This document shows, one piece after another, positions 31,176-41,200 of a stretch of 46,000 nucleotides of DNA (position 1 is its first letter; the number at the start of each line of letters is the position of its first letter). Below the pieces are notes generated by a model that saw only the letters and a program-made list of their open reading frames with translations, searched no databases and was not told where the DNA came from. This DNA is from Symbiodinium natans. Its lineage: Eukaryota > Sar > Dinophyceae > Suessiales > Symbiodiniaceae. The position numbers and the translations under genes are program-made. Location of the stretch: the NCBI GenBank assembly GCA_905221605.1, contig CAJNDS010002141.1, positions 444,878-490,877 on the forward strand. The letters are read 5' to 3'.

Positions 31176-31539
31176 GTATGCGCTAGAATCAGAAGCTGAA
31201 ACCGACACCCCATGCAAACCCTAAACCCCTGTACAGTGCATGGGGTTTAGGTCTTTGCGTCTGTGACGGCTGCAAGGCCCACAAAAAAAAAATCCTCCCA
31301 ACCCTCCATGGCCACCCAACACATACTGCAGATCGAAAACAGCTAGGACCCGGAGCAGGCCTTTATCCCCTTTTTGAGCACTTAGGTTCCCTCATAAACC
31401 CCTTTAAACCAAAAAGTGCAACCTTGTATTTCTGGTTATTCCTGGGTCTAGACAATGTTTTCGGGCAACGGGATTAGGGCTTCAAGCCTCCGGAGCTTAA
31501 TAGTTGACCTTGGCTGCTCGAGTCCGAAAGTCGAAGCAG

Positions 31540-31626
31540 GCGTACTTCAACGGCAGCACGAGCAACCATTGGCCGTGCGACCGCTTCTCTCTCAAAACTT
31601 TCCGGAGGCCACCGGGTAGCTTCAGG
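31540..31626 (+). CDS. Exon-like island
   Basis: Acceptor GAAGCAG|G and donor TTCAGG|GTGGGT. It reads YFNGSTSNHWPCDRFSLKTF, then RRPPGSFR, 29 codons, phase 0. Good coding appearance; no family recognised. Confidence 0.5.
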
Positions 31627-32040
31627 GTGGGTTTGGGGGTCAACGCTTTTGAGTTTTAAGGGATGTTTAGGGATTGCAGCGTTCGTCGACCTGGTTCTCG
31701 AAGTCCTTACGGCTGTGTTTTTGTTCCACCCGTCTTTCCCCCGCTCCCGCTTCTTGAGGAATAGCTTGAAGTGGAAATAGAGATAGGTTTTAATACCCTA
31801 AACCCTAAACCCTAAACCCTTTAGTGTCTTCCTGAGGGTCGTGTTCGCCCCTTGGGAGAAGCTTAGGACTTGGGCGCGCCGAAGCCCGAACGCCCCTACC
31901 CACTCCCTACGCCCTAAGCCCTACGCCCTACACTCGTTAATTGCCGGGTCTAGGCTTAGGCTTTGGCTTTCGGCTTGAGGCTTTAGGGTTTAGGCTTGAG
32001 GCTTTAGAGGGTTTAGGGTTTCTGTACGATTGTTTTACAG

Positions 32041-32116
32041 TCTTGGACATGCCAGGGAGTTGCTCATAGGTCCTCCAGATTTGGGGACATGGGGATCTCC
32101 GCCAGTTGGGGCTTTC
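32041..32116 (+). CDS. Exon-like island
   Basis: Strong acceptor TTGTTTTACAG. The frame with one leading base reads GHARELLIGPPDLGTWGSPP, then VGAF, and may end at a GA donor (TTC|GACCC). A short open piece at 32169-32209 (SLEELRCELCWI and TAG) follows after a CCCAG acceptor. Confidence 0.35.
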
Positions 32117-32267
32117 GACCCTAACCCTGAGACCCTGAACCCGAAACCCTACTACATCCTAAACCCTAAACCCAGATCCCTTGAGGAGTTGCGGTGTGAG
32201 CTTTGCTGGATATAGGGGTGTTTAGGGTTTAGGGTTTAGGGTTTAGGGTTGCTATGGGGTTAATTAG

Positions 32268-32350
32268 GCTCTCTGTGGGAATCGATTCGCCGCAACAGCG
32301 GATCCACTCAGCCGCAGCGAAAACATCAGCTTGAGGATGGGCTTTTATAG
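32268..32350 (+). CDS. Exon-like island
   Basis: Acceptor TTAATTAG|GC. It reads SLWESIRRNSGSTQPQRKHQ, then LEDGLL and TAG at 32348-32350, unless it splices earlier at GAG|GATGGG. Another frame (ADPLSRSENISLRMGFYR) is also open and meets GTTTAAG. Confidence 0.4.
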
Positions 32351-32627
32351 GGTTTAAGGGTTAGGGTTTAGGGTTTAGGGTTTGGGGTTTGGGGTTTGGG
32401 GTTTGGGGTTTAGGGTTACATTTTTTTCTTAAAGGGGCCGTTTATAGGGTTGATTGTGGGGTTTGTAAGGCCTCACAGCCCATGCTGGTGTTTGCTACGA
32501 TACTTGAGTTTAGCGTTTTGGGGTGGCGGTCCTTATATATATATATATATGCATATAATATACATATATATATAACCCTAAACCCTAAACCCTAAACCCT
32601 AAACCCTAAACCCTATGTCTTCTTCAG

Positions 32628-32685
32628 CTAGAGTGCGTAACGTGCATCGCTTGCACTGAAGCAGCCCCAAGCTCTCAATCCCCCG
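32628..32685 (+). CDS. Exon-like island, non-GT right end
   Basis: Strong acceptor GTCTTCTTCAG. It reads LECVTCIACTEAAPSSQSPG. It then either stops in the CCCTAAA array (CAA CCC TAA) or uses a GA donor (CCCCG|GACAACCCTAAA). Confidence 0.4.
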
Positions 32686-33206
32686 GACAACCCTAAACCG
32701 TAAACCCTAAACCCTAAACCCTAAACCCTAAACCCTAAACCCTAAACCCTAAACCCTAAACCCTGCAGGATCGCAAAAGTTACCCATAAGCCCTCTAAAC
32801 CCCCTAACATCCCTAGCACCTCCCAAAATGCCCCCATCCGGCCTTTACCCGCAATTAAAAACCCTAAGCCAACCATCAGAGTAACTTCTCCTTAAACATT
32901 CAGACTTCCAAGAACGCTTGCCCTAAAGCCCCACGGTTCATGGCTCATAGCTCATAGGGATTAGGGTTTAGGCTTCGGGGTCCCCTCTCCCCGCACCCCC
33001 CCCAAAAAAAAAATCTAAATTCAAAGAAGATAAATAAAAGAAATACACACACAACACCTAAACCCTAAACCCTAAACCCTCAACCCTCAACCCTCAACCC
33101 TAAACCCTAAACCCTAAGCCCTAAACCCTAAACCCTAAGCCCTAAACCCTAAACCCTAAACCCCAAACACCTCAATCCCTAAACCCCAAACCCCTCCCCT
33201 GCACAG

Positions 33207-33259
33207 AAACAACGCCATACCTGGCTGCCGGAAATTGCCGCAGCCGCCCGAGGCGCCAG
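33207..33259 (+). CDS. Short exon-like island with strong splice sites
   Basis: Acceptor CCCCTGCACAG and donor GCCAG|GTTTAGGG. It reads KQRHTWLPEIAAAARGA, phase 2 at the end. A second frame is open. The array after it begins with the donor. Confidence 0.5.
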
Positions 33260-33573
33260 GTTTAGGGTTTAGGGGTTTAGCGGGTTTAGGGTTTAGGGTT
33301 TAGGGTTTAGGGTTTAGGGGTCGAGGGTTTGGGGTTTAGGGTTTAGGGGTTTAGGCTCTTCGATCTGAGGCTTTTGAGGGCGTCGAGGTGCGTTTAGAGG
33401 TCGAGGCGTTCCAAGGTTTTGACGGCTTGTCAGTTTTCACAGAGTTACCCTAAACCCTAAACCCTAAACCCTGAACCCTAAACCCTACTGATTGGGTTTT
33501 GCGGTCTGTGCGGCTCTTTCAGCAGCTTCTCAGGCTGAGCGTATTCTAGTTTGTTTTCGCGTCCCGCCCTCAG

Positions 33574-33640
33574 AAGTATGAAGGCCTGATCATGCTTACA
33601 GAGGCTTCGATACACCTCAATTGCATGACGACCGACTTAG
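33574..33640 (+). CDS. Exon-like island ending at an inverted-repeat element
   Basis: Strong acceptor CGTCCCGCCCTCAG. It reads YEGLIMLTEASIHLNCMTTD, then L, and reaches G|GTTCACGG at the left arm of the family 1 element. After the element (AAG at 33773-33775) all three frames stay open for some distance, so the downstream exon frame is unclear. Confidence 0.5.
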
Positions 33641-33777
33641 GTTCACGGTACTTAGTAACTAATTGTAACTGTACTTAAGCTGTACTTATAACCATATTAG
33701 GGCACTTAAGGGGCTTATTATAAGTGGGTTATAAGTACAGTTATAACTGGTTAATAAGTACCCTGAACCTCCAAGTA
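33635..33777. mobile_element. Inverted-repeat element, family 1, at an intron position
   Basis: The left arm is degenerate (CTTAGGTTCACGGTACTTAG) and the right arm is AGTACCCTGAACCTCCAAGT. The GT of the left arm (33641) and the AG of the right arm (33775) would form a 135-bp intron after the exon 33574-33640. Confidence 0.65.
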
Positions 33778-34048
33778 CCAGGATGCTTTGGTGGCTCATT
33801 TTCCTGGCCATGCGTAGTGCGATCCCTCGAATCCGCCGTTTTGCGGTCGTGTTTTGGATGCTCTTTTTTTGGTGCCGTGGTTTGCGGGTTGACTTTGTTG
33901 CCTGTGAGTGTGGCGCTCAGAGAAGTCCCTTCAGGCTGCCAGCCCCTAAACCCTAAACCCTAAACCCTAAAGCCTAATTAAACCCTAAACCCTAAACCCG
34001 AAGCTGGGTGTTAGGCTTCAACCGGGAAAGTTTCCTGCACCTCTCCAG

Positions 34049-34093
34049 GATGCGAAACGGCTGAGGCTCCTGTAGCTGCGCGGAGATGTTCCG
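34049..34093 (+). CDS. Short exon-like island with strong splice sites
   Basis: Acceptor GCACCTCTCCAG|GA and donor TCCG|GTTTAGGG. It reads CETAEAPVAARRCS, phase 1 to 1. Confidence 0.45.
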
Positions 34094-34200
34094 GTTTAGG
34101 GCTTCAGCCTCCTGGCCCTAAACCCTAAACCCTAAACCCTAAACCCTAAATCCTAAACCCTAAACCGAAACCCTAAACCCTAAACCCTAAACCCTAAACC

Positions 34201-34298
34201 CTAAACCCCAAACCCCAAACCCCAAACCCCAAACCCCAAACCCCAAACCCCAAACCCCAAACCCCAAACCCCAAACCCCAAACCCCAAACCCCAAACC
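34201..34298. repeat. CCCCAAA variant array
   Basis: About 13 CCCCAAA units bounded by CCCTAAA. The unique island to its right (34300-34405) is open on both strands (minus: MIIATPMDTIFCLVIGAFGT; plus: VPNAPITRQKIVSMGVAMII), so I do not assign it. Confidence 0.95.
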
Positions 34299-34647
34299 CT
34301 AAATCCTTCCTTGCTTCGGGTAGGGTACCAAATGCTCCGATCACAAGGCAAAAGATCGTATCCATGGGGGTTGCAATGATCATCAGGGCTCGAGCTAGGA
34401 CGGGTTTAGTGTTTAGGGTTTAGGGTTGAGGGTTGAGGGTTGAGGGTTGGGGGTCCAATATGCACTCATGGAGCGTTTAGGGGTTTAGGGTTTAGGGATT
34501 AGGATTTAAGGTTTAGGGTTTGTGGTTTTGGGCCTTTACCCGACAGGGGACTACATGGCATCTAGATATTTGGGAGTCCCACGCCCTTTAATTGCCCTTA
34601 AACGCGAAACCCCAAATCCTAAATAGCAGGCCCGAGCAAACCCGCAG

Positions 34648-34715
34648 TGGTACCGGGGTCCTTTGGGGATGGTGGTGAGAGTTTGGCCGTGCTGCTTCAT
34701 GAGCTGAGACTGAAC
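34648..34715 (+). CDS. Exon-like island
   Basis: Acceptor AACCCGCAG. It reads PGSFGDGGESLAVLLHELRL, then N, and meets GT at 34716; a GA donor further on (CACTC|GAAACCCTAAA) is an alternative. Confidence 0.45.
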
Positions 34716-35002
34716 GTCGTCCACTCGAAACCCTAAACCCTAAACCCTAAACCCTCAAGGGTTTTAGTATGGGTTCAGGGCTTAGGGTCTAAACCCTAAA
34801 CCCTAAACCCTAAACCCTAAGCCCTAGCCTCCTTTGGGTGTTGATCTCAAAGTTTCCAGTTCGAGGCCGGTCTGGCGTTGTCGTTTAGACAGAGCGCACC
34901 AAGGTTCAGAGTCGGGGTTTAGGGTTTCGGGCTTAGGGTTTAGGGTTTAGGGTTTAGGGTTTAGGGTTTAGGGTTGTAGCGGTATCTGTTAAAGCTGGTC
35001 AG

Positions 35003-35140
35003 CGTGCCACCGCACAGCTCCTGCGTGGCTGGGCACCTCCAGCAAGGGCATCACGCCCTGAAGTCCGAACTCCAGCCCAAGAACCCTTTAGGACCCATAG
35101 CCGTACAACGTTCCACCTACATGCCCATAAACCCCAGAAG
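35003..35140 (+). CDS. Exon-like island, possible GC donor
   Basis: Acceptor CTGGTCAG. It reads PPHSSCVAGHLQQGHHALKS, then ELQPKNPLGPIAVQRSTYMP. It reaches AGAAG|GCCCTAAACC, a possible GC donor, or a TAA inside the array at 35145. Confidence 0.4.
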
Positions 35141-35248
35141 GCCCTAAACCCTAAACCCTAAGCCTAACCAAACCCTGAAGCCCTAAACCCCGTAAGCCCT
35201 AAAAGCCTTGCAATTTCGCAAAAGCCAAAAGCCAAAATCCTCTTGCTC

Positions 35249-35343
35249 TACCCAAAGGCTCCAATGTAGTTCCTTTTTGGGTTAGGTATAGGGGGTTCTA
35301 GTATACTACCCCAAAAAAGGTACTACATAGGAGCCTTTGGGTA
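35249..35343. mobile_element. Inverted-repeat element, family 2, copy 1
   Basis: Arms CCCAAAGGCTCC and GGAGCCTTTGGG are flanked by TA on both sides, as in Tc1/mariner-like small elements. It is nearly identical over about 93 bp to 39334-39427. No ORF. Confidence 0.8.
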
Positions 35344-35398
35344 GTAATCCCTAAACATCCCGAAGCCCAAAAAAACCCTAAAACCCAAACCTTCCTAG

Positions 35399-35458
35399 GC
35401 AGGACCTTGTCTTACTGGGCTTCAGAGGGTCTAGGAGCGTCTCTCTTGCCCACCTGGG
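35399..35458 (+). CDS. Exon-like island
   Basis: Acceptor TTCCTAG|G and donor TGGG|GTTAGG. It reads QDLVLLGFRGSRSVSLAHL, phase 2. A second frame is open. Confidence 0.4.
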
Positions 35459-35653
35459 GTTAGGATTTAGGGTGTGTTTAGGGTTTAGGGTTTAGGGCTC
35501 CCTTTCCCCACCTGGACGGTTTCGGGCTTATGGGCTTAGGGTTCAGGGTTTCTAGGTAGTCAAACTCTAAAAATCCCTGAAGCCGTGGTTTGGTTTAGGG
35601 TTTAGGGTTTGGGGTTTGGGGTTTGGGGTTTAGGGTTTAGGGTTAGGGTTTAG

Positions 35654-35720
35654 GGCGCCCCAATTAATGCTTGGACGTCGGTTCGTCGCCGCGTCTTGCG
35701 CGATCGCAAAAAGCTTGGGG
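35654..35720 (+). CDS. Exon-like island between two TTTAGGG arrays
   Basis: Acceptor GTTTAG|GG and donor TTGGGG|GTTTAGG, both from the repeat. It reads PQLMLGRRFVAASCAIAKSL, 22 codons, ending in phase 0. Confidence 0.5.
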
Positions 35721-35836
35721 GTTTAGGGGTTTAGGGGTTTAGGGGTTTAGGGGTTTAGGGGTTTAGGGGTTTAGGGGTTTAGGGGTTTAGGGGTTTAGGG
35801 GTTTAGGGGTTTGGGGTTTAGGGGTTTGGGGTTTAG
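35719..35836. repeat. GGGGTTTA 8-mer array
   Basis: About 14 units of the 8-bp variant GGGGTTTA, unlike the usual 7-mer. It separates the exons at 35654 and 35837. Confidence 0.95.
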
Positions 35837-36323
35837 GGGACCTCTTATGGCTACGGAGTCGTCCCTGATTCTACTGGTTCTTAGCAGGGAATGGGGGGCT
35901 TCCGGTACATTGCATCCCCCTACATATACATATACATATACATATATATATATATATTTCTCCATATCCATATCCTTGAAGGGGATTTTCTAGGGTGCGC
36001 CATTCCCTCATTCCCTACTAAGAACCAGAAGGTATTTGATAGTAGAGATCCCGTTCGGATTTTATACAAGGTATACTCCCTAATTCAGCCATATATGCCG
36101 GGGTTCAGGGTAAATAAAAGAGGATGGGGGGGTTCAGGGTTGAGGGCTAAGGGCGTGGGGATAGCTACTCCCAGTTGCTGAAGTCGTTGCGTTTTCACTT
36201 TTTCAGCGGCAGACATTGGGGGGAAGCTTTGTTGTGAGGTCGTTGCGTTTGGGTGTGCCCCTGGGGGAAATGTTTTTTGTATTATCATTGTCAACGCCGT
36301 TTGCGTGGAGTCGACACATATAG
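35837..36323 (+). CDS. Three-exon 3' end of a gene, function unknown
   Basis: Exon 35837-35876 (TTTAG|G acceptor) reads GPLMATESSLILL and ends at CTG|GTTCTTAG. Exon 36029-36070 (AACCAG acceptor) reads KVFDSRDPVRILYK and ends AAG|GTATAC. Exon 36207-36323 (acceptor CACTTTTTCAG) reads RQTLGGSFVVRSLRLGVPLG, MFFVLSLSTPFAWSRHI, then TAG. All junctions are phase 0. The first intron is exactly the inverted-repeat element 35874-36028. Caution: the minus strand of the last exon is open with a natural-looking sequence (KTFPPGAHPNATTSQQSFPP), so strand is not beyond doubt. Confidence 0.5.
35874..36028. mobile_element. Introner-like inverted-repeat element acting as intron
   Basis: Arms CTGGTTCTTAGCAGGGAATG and CATTCCCTACTAAGAACCAG are complementary with one mismatch. 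The interior has TA/CATA repeats. GT is at arm position 4 (35877) and AG ends the right arm (36028), so removing 152 bp joins the two flanking coding pieces in phase. A partial arm recurs at about 6310-6328. Confidence 0.75.
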
Positions 36324-36408
36324 ATTTATTTACATCAGGCAACGCTAGCAAAATCCCATGTCGAACTCTAAACCCCTAAGCCCTGCAGCTAAAGCCTGAA
36401 CTCTAAAC

Positions 36409-36674
36409 CTGCAACCCTCGGATGCGAAGTAAGCGCTCACTCAGTGGGTTGAAGGTGATTGAATGCACATCCGCCAGACGAGGCAGATTCAGATGAACGT
36501 GGGCCATTGTTGGCATTTGGGGCCCCGGGGTATCGTAGAGGTATCGTTGAGGTATCGTTAGGGGTATCGTTAGGGGCGCAGTCCTCCAACCAGATCTCAC
36601 CAACCTTTAGCCACGAGGGAGCGGATGGCATATGGAAAGAATCTTTGCCGGGTGGCAAGTGTCCGGGTTTAACC
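36409..36674 (-). CDS. Exon-like island on the minus strand, possible WD40 piece
   Basis: On the minus strand an acceptor GTTTAG precedes PPGKDSFHMPSAPSWLKVGE and WLEDCAPNDTPNDTSTIPLR. After a 12-bp minisatellite (36528-36576, TATCGTTAGGGG-like) another minus frame reads NLPRLADVHSITFNPLSERL and ends GGGTTGCAG|GTTTAG. The ADVHSITFNP string is like a WD40 strand. The frame change falls at the minisatellite, whose unit is not always a multiple of three. Confidence 0.45.
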
Positions 36675-36823
36675 CTAAACCCTGTACCCTGCTTAAACCT
36701 AAAGCCTACACCCTAAGGGCCTAAACCCCAAACACTGACCCTTAAACTAAACCCAACACCGCAGAAGAGGGTTCGGGAGAAGCCGTCGAAGAATCAGGGC
36801 TGAGTGCATGGGGAACTTCTGTA

Positions 36824-37123
36824 TTGCGGGACGTTGTGGTGATTAGTTGTTTTAGATCTTTACTGGGGACTTTTGTAGGCTTTGGGGGGCGTGTGGTTAG
36901 TTGGTCTGCAAGCGTGTGCCACTGGGAAAATGGGGTCTGTGTTGGGCATTTGTTTACGTTTCGGGGCATGCAGTGCGCAGTGGTCCGCGGACGTGTGCCC
37001 CTGCAGAAACAGGAAATGCAAGGACTTTGCAGGGACCCCCCTCGTTGCGAGTGTGCCACTCGGGGAATGTATAAGAAACACCAGATGCAAGGACTTAGTC
37101 GCTTAGGAGTATGGGTTACATAG
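36824..37123 (+). repeat. Degenerate tandem repeats of about 70 bp
   Basis: GTGTGCC[A/C]CTG motifs and GAAATGCAAGGACTT / AGATGCAAGGACTT recur at roughly 70-bp spacing. Two + frames are open (ending RCKDLVA or LGVWVT) and one minus frame (PPKPTKVPSKDLKQLITTTS). Coding status and strand cannot be settled. Confidence 0.5.
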
Positions 37124-37321
37124 GGAAGAAGTTGAACACCCTACGCTGCGCACCAAAGAAGCCAACACTTGGCATCTTGGCAAAAAGGATTGAAGTATCC
37201 CAACCCTGGAACAGCCCGAAACCCTAAACCCTGAACCCTAAACCCTGAATCCTAAACCCTGAACCCTAAACCCCAAACCCTGAACCCTGAACCCTAGACA
37301 CCCAAAGGGGGGGGGGGGTAG

Positions 37322-37399
37322 GAAAGCACCCTGACAACCGAGACCTGCAGCTGAGCCCCGTGACCATCACCGACCCCTTTGACTCCCAGGCCTCTTCCT
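37322..37399 (+). CDS. Exon-like island
   Basis: The acceptor GGGGTAG|GA follows a G run; the donor is TTCCT|GTTTAGGG. It reads KHPDNRDLQLSPVTITDPFD, then SQASS, phase 1 to 1. Strong coding appearance; no family recognised. Confidence 0.55.
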
Positions 37400-38105
37400 G
37401 TTTAGGGTTGAGGGTTTCGGGTTTAGGGTCTAGGGTTTAGGGTTTAGGGTTTCGGGTTTCGGGTTTAGGGTTTAGGGTTAGGGTTTAGGGCTAATTAGGG
37501 TTTAGAGTTTGGGGTTGAGGGTTTGGTACGCTTCAGGGAAGAAAGAGCTGCGAAGTAGGCCTGGGGGTTCTGGGAAGAGGGCTCAGTGCTGGGCACCTGA
37601 GATACTCTGAGGCCCGAGGGCCCCAAATTAATCCCTTCCCCCTAATATAAAAGGCCCCCCCCCCCCCCCCACCCGGCAGTATAAAGACCCCCCAAAACCC
37701 CCAAAGGGGTTTTAGTAATAGGGGGCTTCTTACCGTTTGTCCGAATAGAACAACCAGTCGTTCTAGCTTGCTGGCTCAGCCATAGAGCAGCTTTCAAGCT
37801 TAGGCCTAAATGAGTTTCAGGCTTCCCCGCCCCCTAATTCTGTAGAGATATTAAAAGGGACGACTGCCGGACCGGGTTTTGGGGCCAGAGGGATTTTTAT
37901 ATATTAGGGGGGGTATTAATATTAGGGGGAACGGATTATTCACCCTATGACTCTGTTGAGGTGACTATTTAGGATGAGGCTTCGGTAGCCCTAAAACCTT
38001 AAGCCCTAAACATTCAGACTTTAGGGTTTAGGGTTTTGGGGTTTAGGGTTTAGGGTTTTGGGTTTTGGGTTTAGCCTTGCGGCTCAGGGGCCTCGATTCT
38101 GTAAG

Positions 38106-38159
38106 GGTTTACGGCTGCTTGGGATGGACCCTCTCACCCCAGCCCGGCATCAACCCTAA
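38106..38159 (+). CDS. Exon-like island, possibly a last exon
   Basis: Acceptor CTGTAAG. It reads GLRLLGMDPLTPARHQP and then TAA formed by the adjoining CCCTAAA array, or splices at a GC donor (CCCG|GCATC). It lies just upstream of the WD40 gene start. Confidence 0.35.
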   Translation, partial: GLRLLGMDPLTPARHQP

Positions 38160-38295
38160 ACCCTAAACCCTAAACCCTAAACCCCCCACCCCACCTCAAT
38201 ACCAGGCCTAAAAAAACTCTTGCTGAAGCATTCAAACCCTAACCCTAAACCCTAAACCCGAAACCCTAAACCCTAAACCCTAAACCCTAAACGCC

Positions 38296-41200
38296 ATGGT
38301 GGAGCTAGGGTCGGACGGACTGTTTGGGAACTGGGCGGGTTTCAGGGTTCAGGGTTTAGGATTTAGGCTTTAGGGTTTTAGGGCGAGTGTATGGCCGCAA
38401 GAACTCGCAAGACCCGATCCACTCTGAGGTGTGGGCTACGCTCATTAGGATTTTGGGTTTAGGGTTTAGGGTTTAGGGTATAGGGTTTAGGGTATAGGGT
38501 TTAGGGTATACGGTTTAGGGTTTATTCTAAGGGTAGTTACATGATCCCTGAATATGGTCCCTTACCTTTTTCTAAAGGGTTCTGAAGCAAGGGCCCTTGA
38601 GATGTATGGGCTACATGAGGAGTATACAAGGGGTCCCCTTTCTAAGGGCCCATACTAAGGGACCAGGTAACTACCCTAAGATTTCCGGTTTGGGGTTTAG
38701 GCCTACACCCTAAACCCTTAACCCTAAACCCCAAACCCTAAACCCTAAACTAAACCCTAAACCCTGAAGGTAGCCCTAAACCCTTAACCCTGAACCCTAA
38801 ACCCTAAACCCTAAACCCTAAACCCTAAACTAAACCCTACAAGGCCTTTTCCGTCCGCTTCAACGCGGATCACAACTTCCTGGCGGCGGCCGGTGGCCAC
38901 GGAACCGCACGGACACCCGGGCTGTGGGAGTTTAGGGTTTAGGGTTTAGGGTCTAGGGTTTAGGGTTTGAAGGTTCATAATAGGGATTAGAGGTTTAGAG
39001 GTTCAGGGTGTTTCGAGGTTTAGGGTGTTTAGGGTTTTGGGGGTTTAGGGGTTTGGCTTTGTAGGTAAGAAGAGTCCGGAAAACTAACATGCGGCAGGCA
39101 AGCTGTGCTTTTTCAGGTTGCAGATTTCACTCATCGGACCGGGTGGTTCTCAACAAAGACCGAACAAGGAAACCATGGTTTAAGCCCTAAACCCATGAAG
39201 GCCGCGTAAAACCCCCAAACCCAAAGCACTAGAATCCCCCATCTTTCTGCTTGAGCACCCTGAATAGCAACCTCCCAACCTCAACCTTCAGCCCTAAAGC
39301 CGGAGCCCTACACCCTAAGCCCTATCAACCCTCTACCCAAAGGCTCCAATGTAGTTCCTTTTTGGGTTAGGTATAGTGGATTCTAGTATACTACCCCAAA
39401 AAGGTACTACATAGGAGCCTTTGGGTACCCTGAACCCCACACTAAGCCCTCAGCCCTGAACCCTGAAGTCTAGAAAAGACCCTTGCTCGCCTCTGCCCAG
39501 GTGAGTGTGTTCAATGTCGCCACCGGCCAGGAGGCGTACAGGCACCCCTTGATTTGCGGTTGCGGGTTTGATGGCGGAGTTTAGGGTTTGGAGTCCTTGG
39601 TTTTTGGGGTTCAAGGTTTAGGGCTTATGGCTCTGAGGGTCAGAGCAATGTAGGTTTTGGGTTTTTGGGGTTTACGCTGTAAGGGTTTTGTGGCCCAATC
39701 CCTAAACCCAAAAACCCTAAATCCTGGACCTTAGAGGGTTCTGAGGATCTAGGGGCTAACTGCCAGTGTAAGACCCAGGCACCCCAACAACACGCGGGGT
39801 TCTTGCTTCCCTCAGTAGCATCGTGGTTGCTCTTGAAAAAAGGGGGTGCCCCTCAACCCTAACCAGACCCTTATTCCCAGGGATGTGGAGAAGTAAGTAA
39901 AGTCCTATAGGCCTTCAGCCCCTGAACCCCTTGACGCAAAGTCGGAGCACATTCTTGATTAGGCTTGAGGGTTCGGGCTCAAGGGCCTCTAGGGTGTCTT
40001 CAACGTGTGTCTAAACAAACCTCCTAAACCCTAAACCCTAAACCCCAAACCCTAAACCCTAAAGATTGCTTTGGCTTTTCGCGCTTGGGCCCTTGGGTTC
40101 CGCAACGAACCGCCCCAAGCAAAGCTGTAAGGGCTTATGGGTTTAGGGACAGGGGCTCTTGCACCCAGAGTGGGTTTCGTATTCGCTGCTGTAGGGTTTA
40201 GGTTCCCCTATAAGCCCCTCTAAACCAAGAAGTGTTCTTGGGGTGTTGAGTGTTTTATCGTGCCCAAGATGTGCTCATTGTCATATTGCCACAGCGACTG
40301 CAGCACGCTTGTTGACAAGCCTTGTACGTGCACAATTACGCGCGGCGGCACCCTGTTCCAGCGGCATGTCCCCGACTCACTCACACGCGGGCGGTTGTTG
40401 CGCAGGTGCCGACATTGCAATTGCCGCAGGCCAGTGCTCTCTCAATTTGGAAGACATGCTCCTGAGCCTCATCTATGAAGATGAGGAAGGAGACATTCCC
40501 GAAAGCTCCGGTGCTCCAGGCCACGAAGCGTCGGAGACACAATGTGGAGATGGAGACGGCGTGGCCAGCACTTCCATCCAAGGAGTTGCGATCACCCCGC
40601 CATCGCAGACCTCAGGAGCCTCAGGAGGTACGACCAACGTCACGCAAATGTTTGTATCTACAGGATGGCTCCCGTTGGCATGGTCGCTGGGCTTTGCACA
40701 AGCTTCCAGTGCATCCTCATCCTCGACGAGTTCAGGCCAGCAGTGACCTCTTTCCAGACAACTGTGGAGGTAATTGGCGCTGCCAAAGCGGCCGACAAAT
40801 GTGCACCCCCTTTTATTCCTATAGGTTACGCTTGTGTCTAGCCCTAAACCCTAAACCCTAAACCCTAAATGGGGTTAGTAATCGCATTCATCATCATTCG
40901 TACCTTCGACTAAGGACCCCCTATTACTTGTAGCCGAGGTGCGTCAGGGATGACTCCCATTCCCAAAGCCCTAAATCCTAATCCCTAAACCCTAAACCCT
41001 AGACCCTAGACCCTGCACCCTGAACCCTAGACCCTGAACCCTGAACCCTAAACCCTAAACCCTAAACCCTAAACCCTAACCCGTAGGCTAAATCGGCCGG
41101 GCCACCACGCCATCAAGCAGGCCAGGGCTTATGGGCTTTTAGGGTTTAGGGTTAAGGGTTTCGGGTTTATAGGCTTTCAGGGTTTAGGGTTTGGGGCTTT

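Noticed and set aside
36085-36351. Minus-strand ORF with a natural-looking sequence over the + exon 36207-36323
   Set aside because: Not fully excluded, but the + strand has a strong acceptor and phase continuity with two upstream exons, so I kept +.
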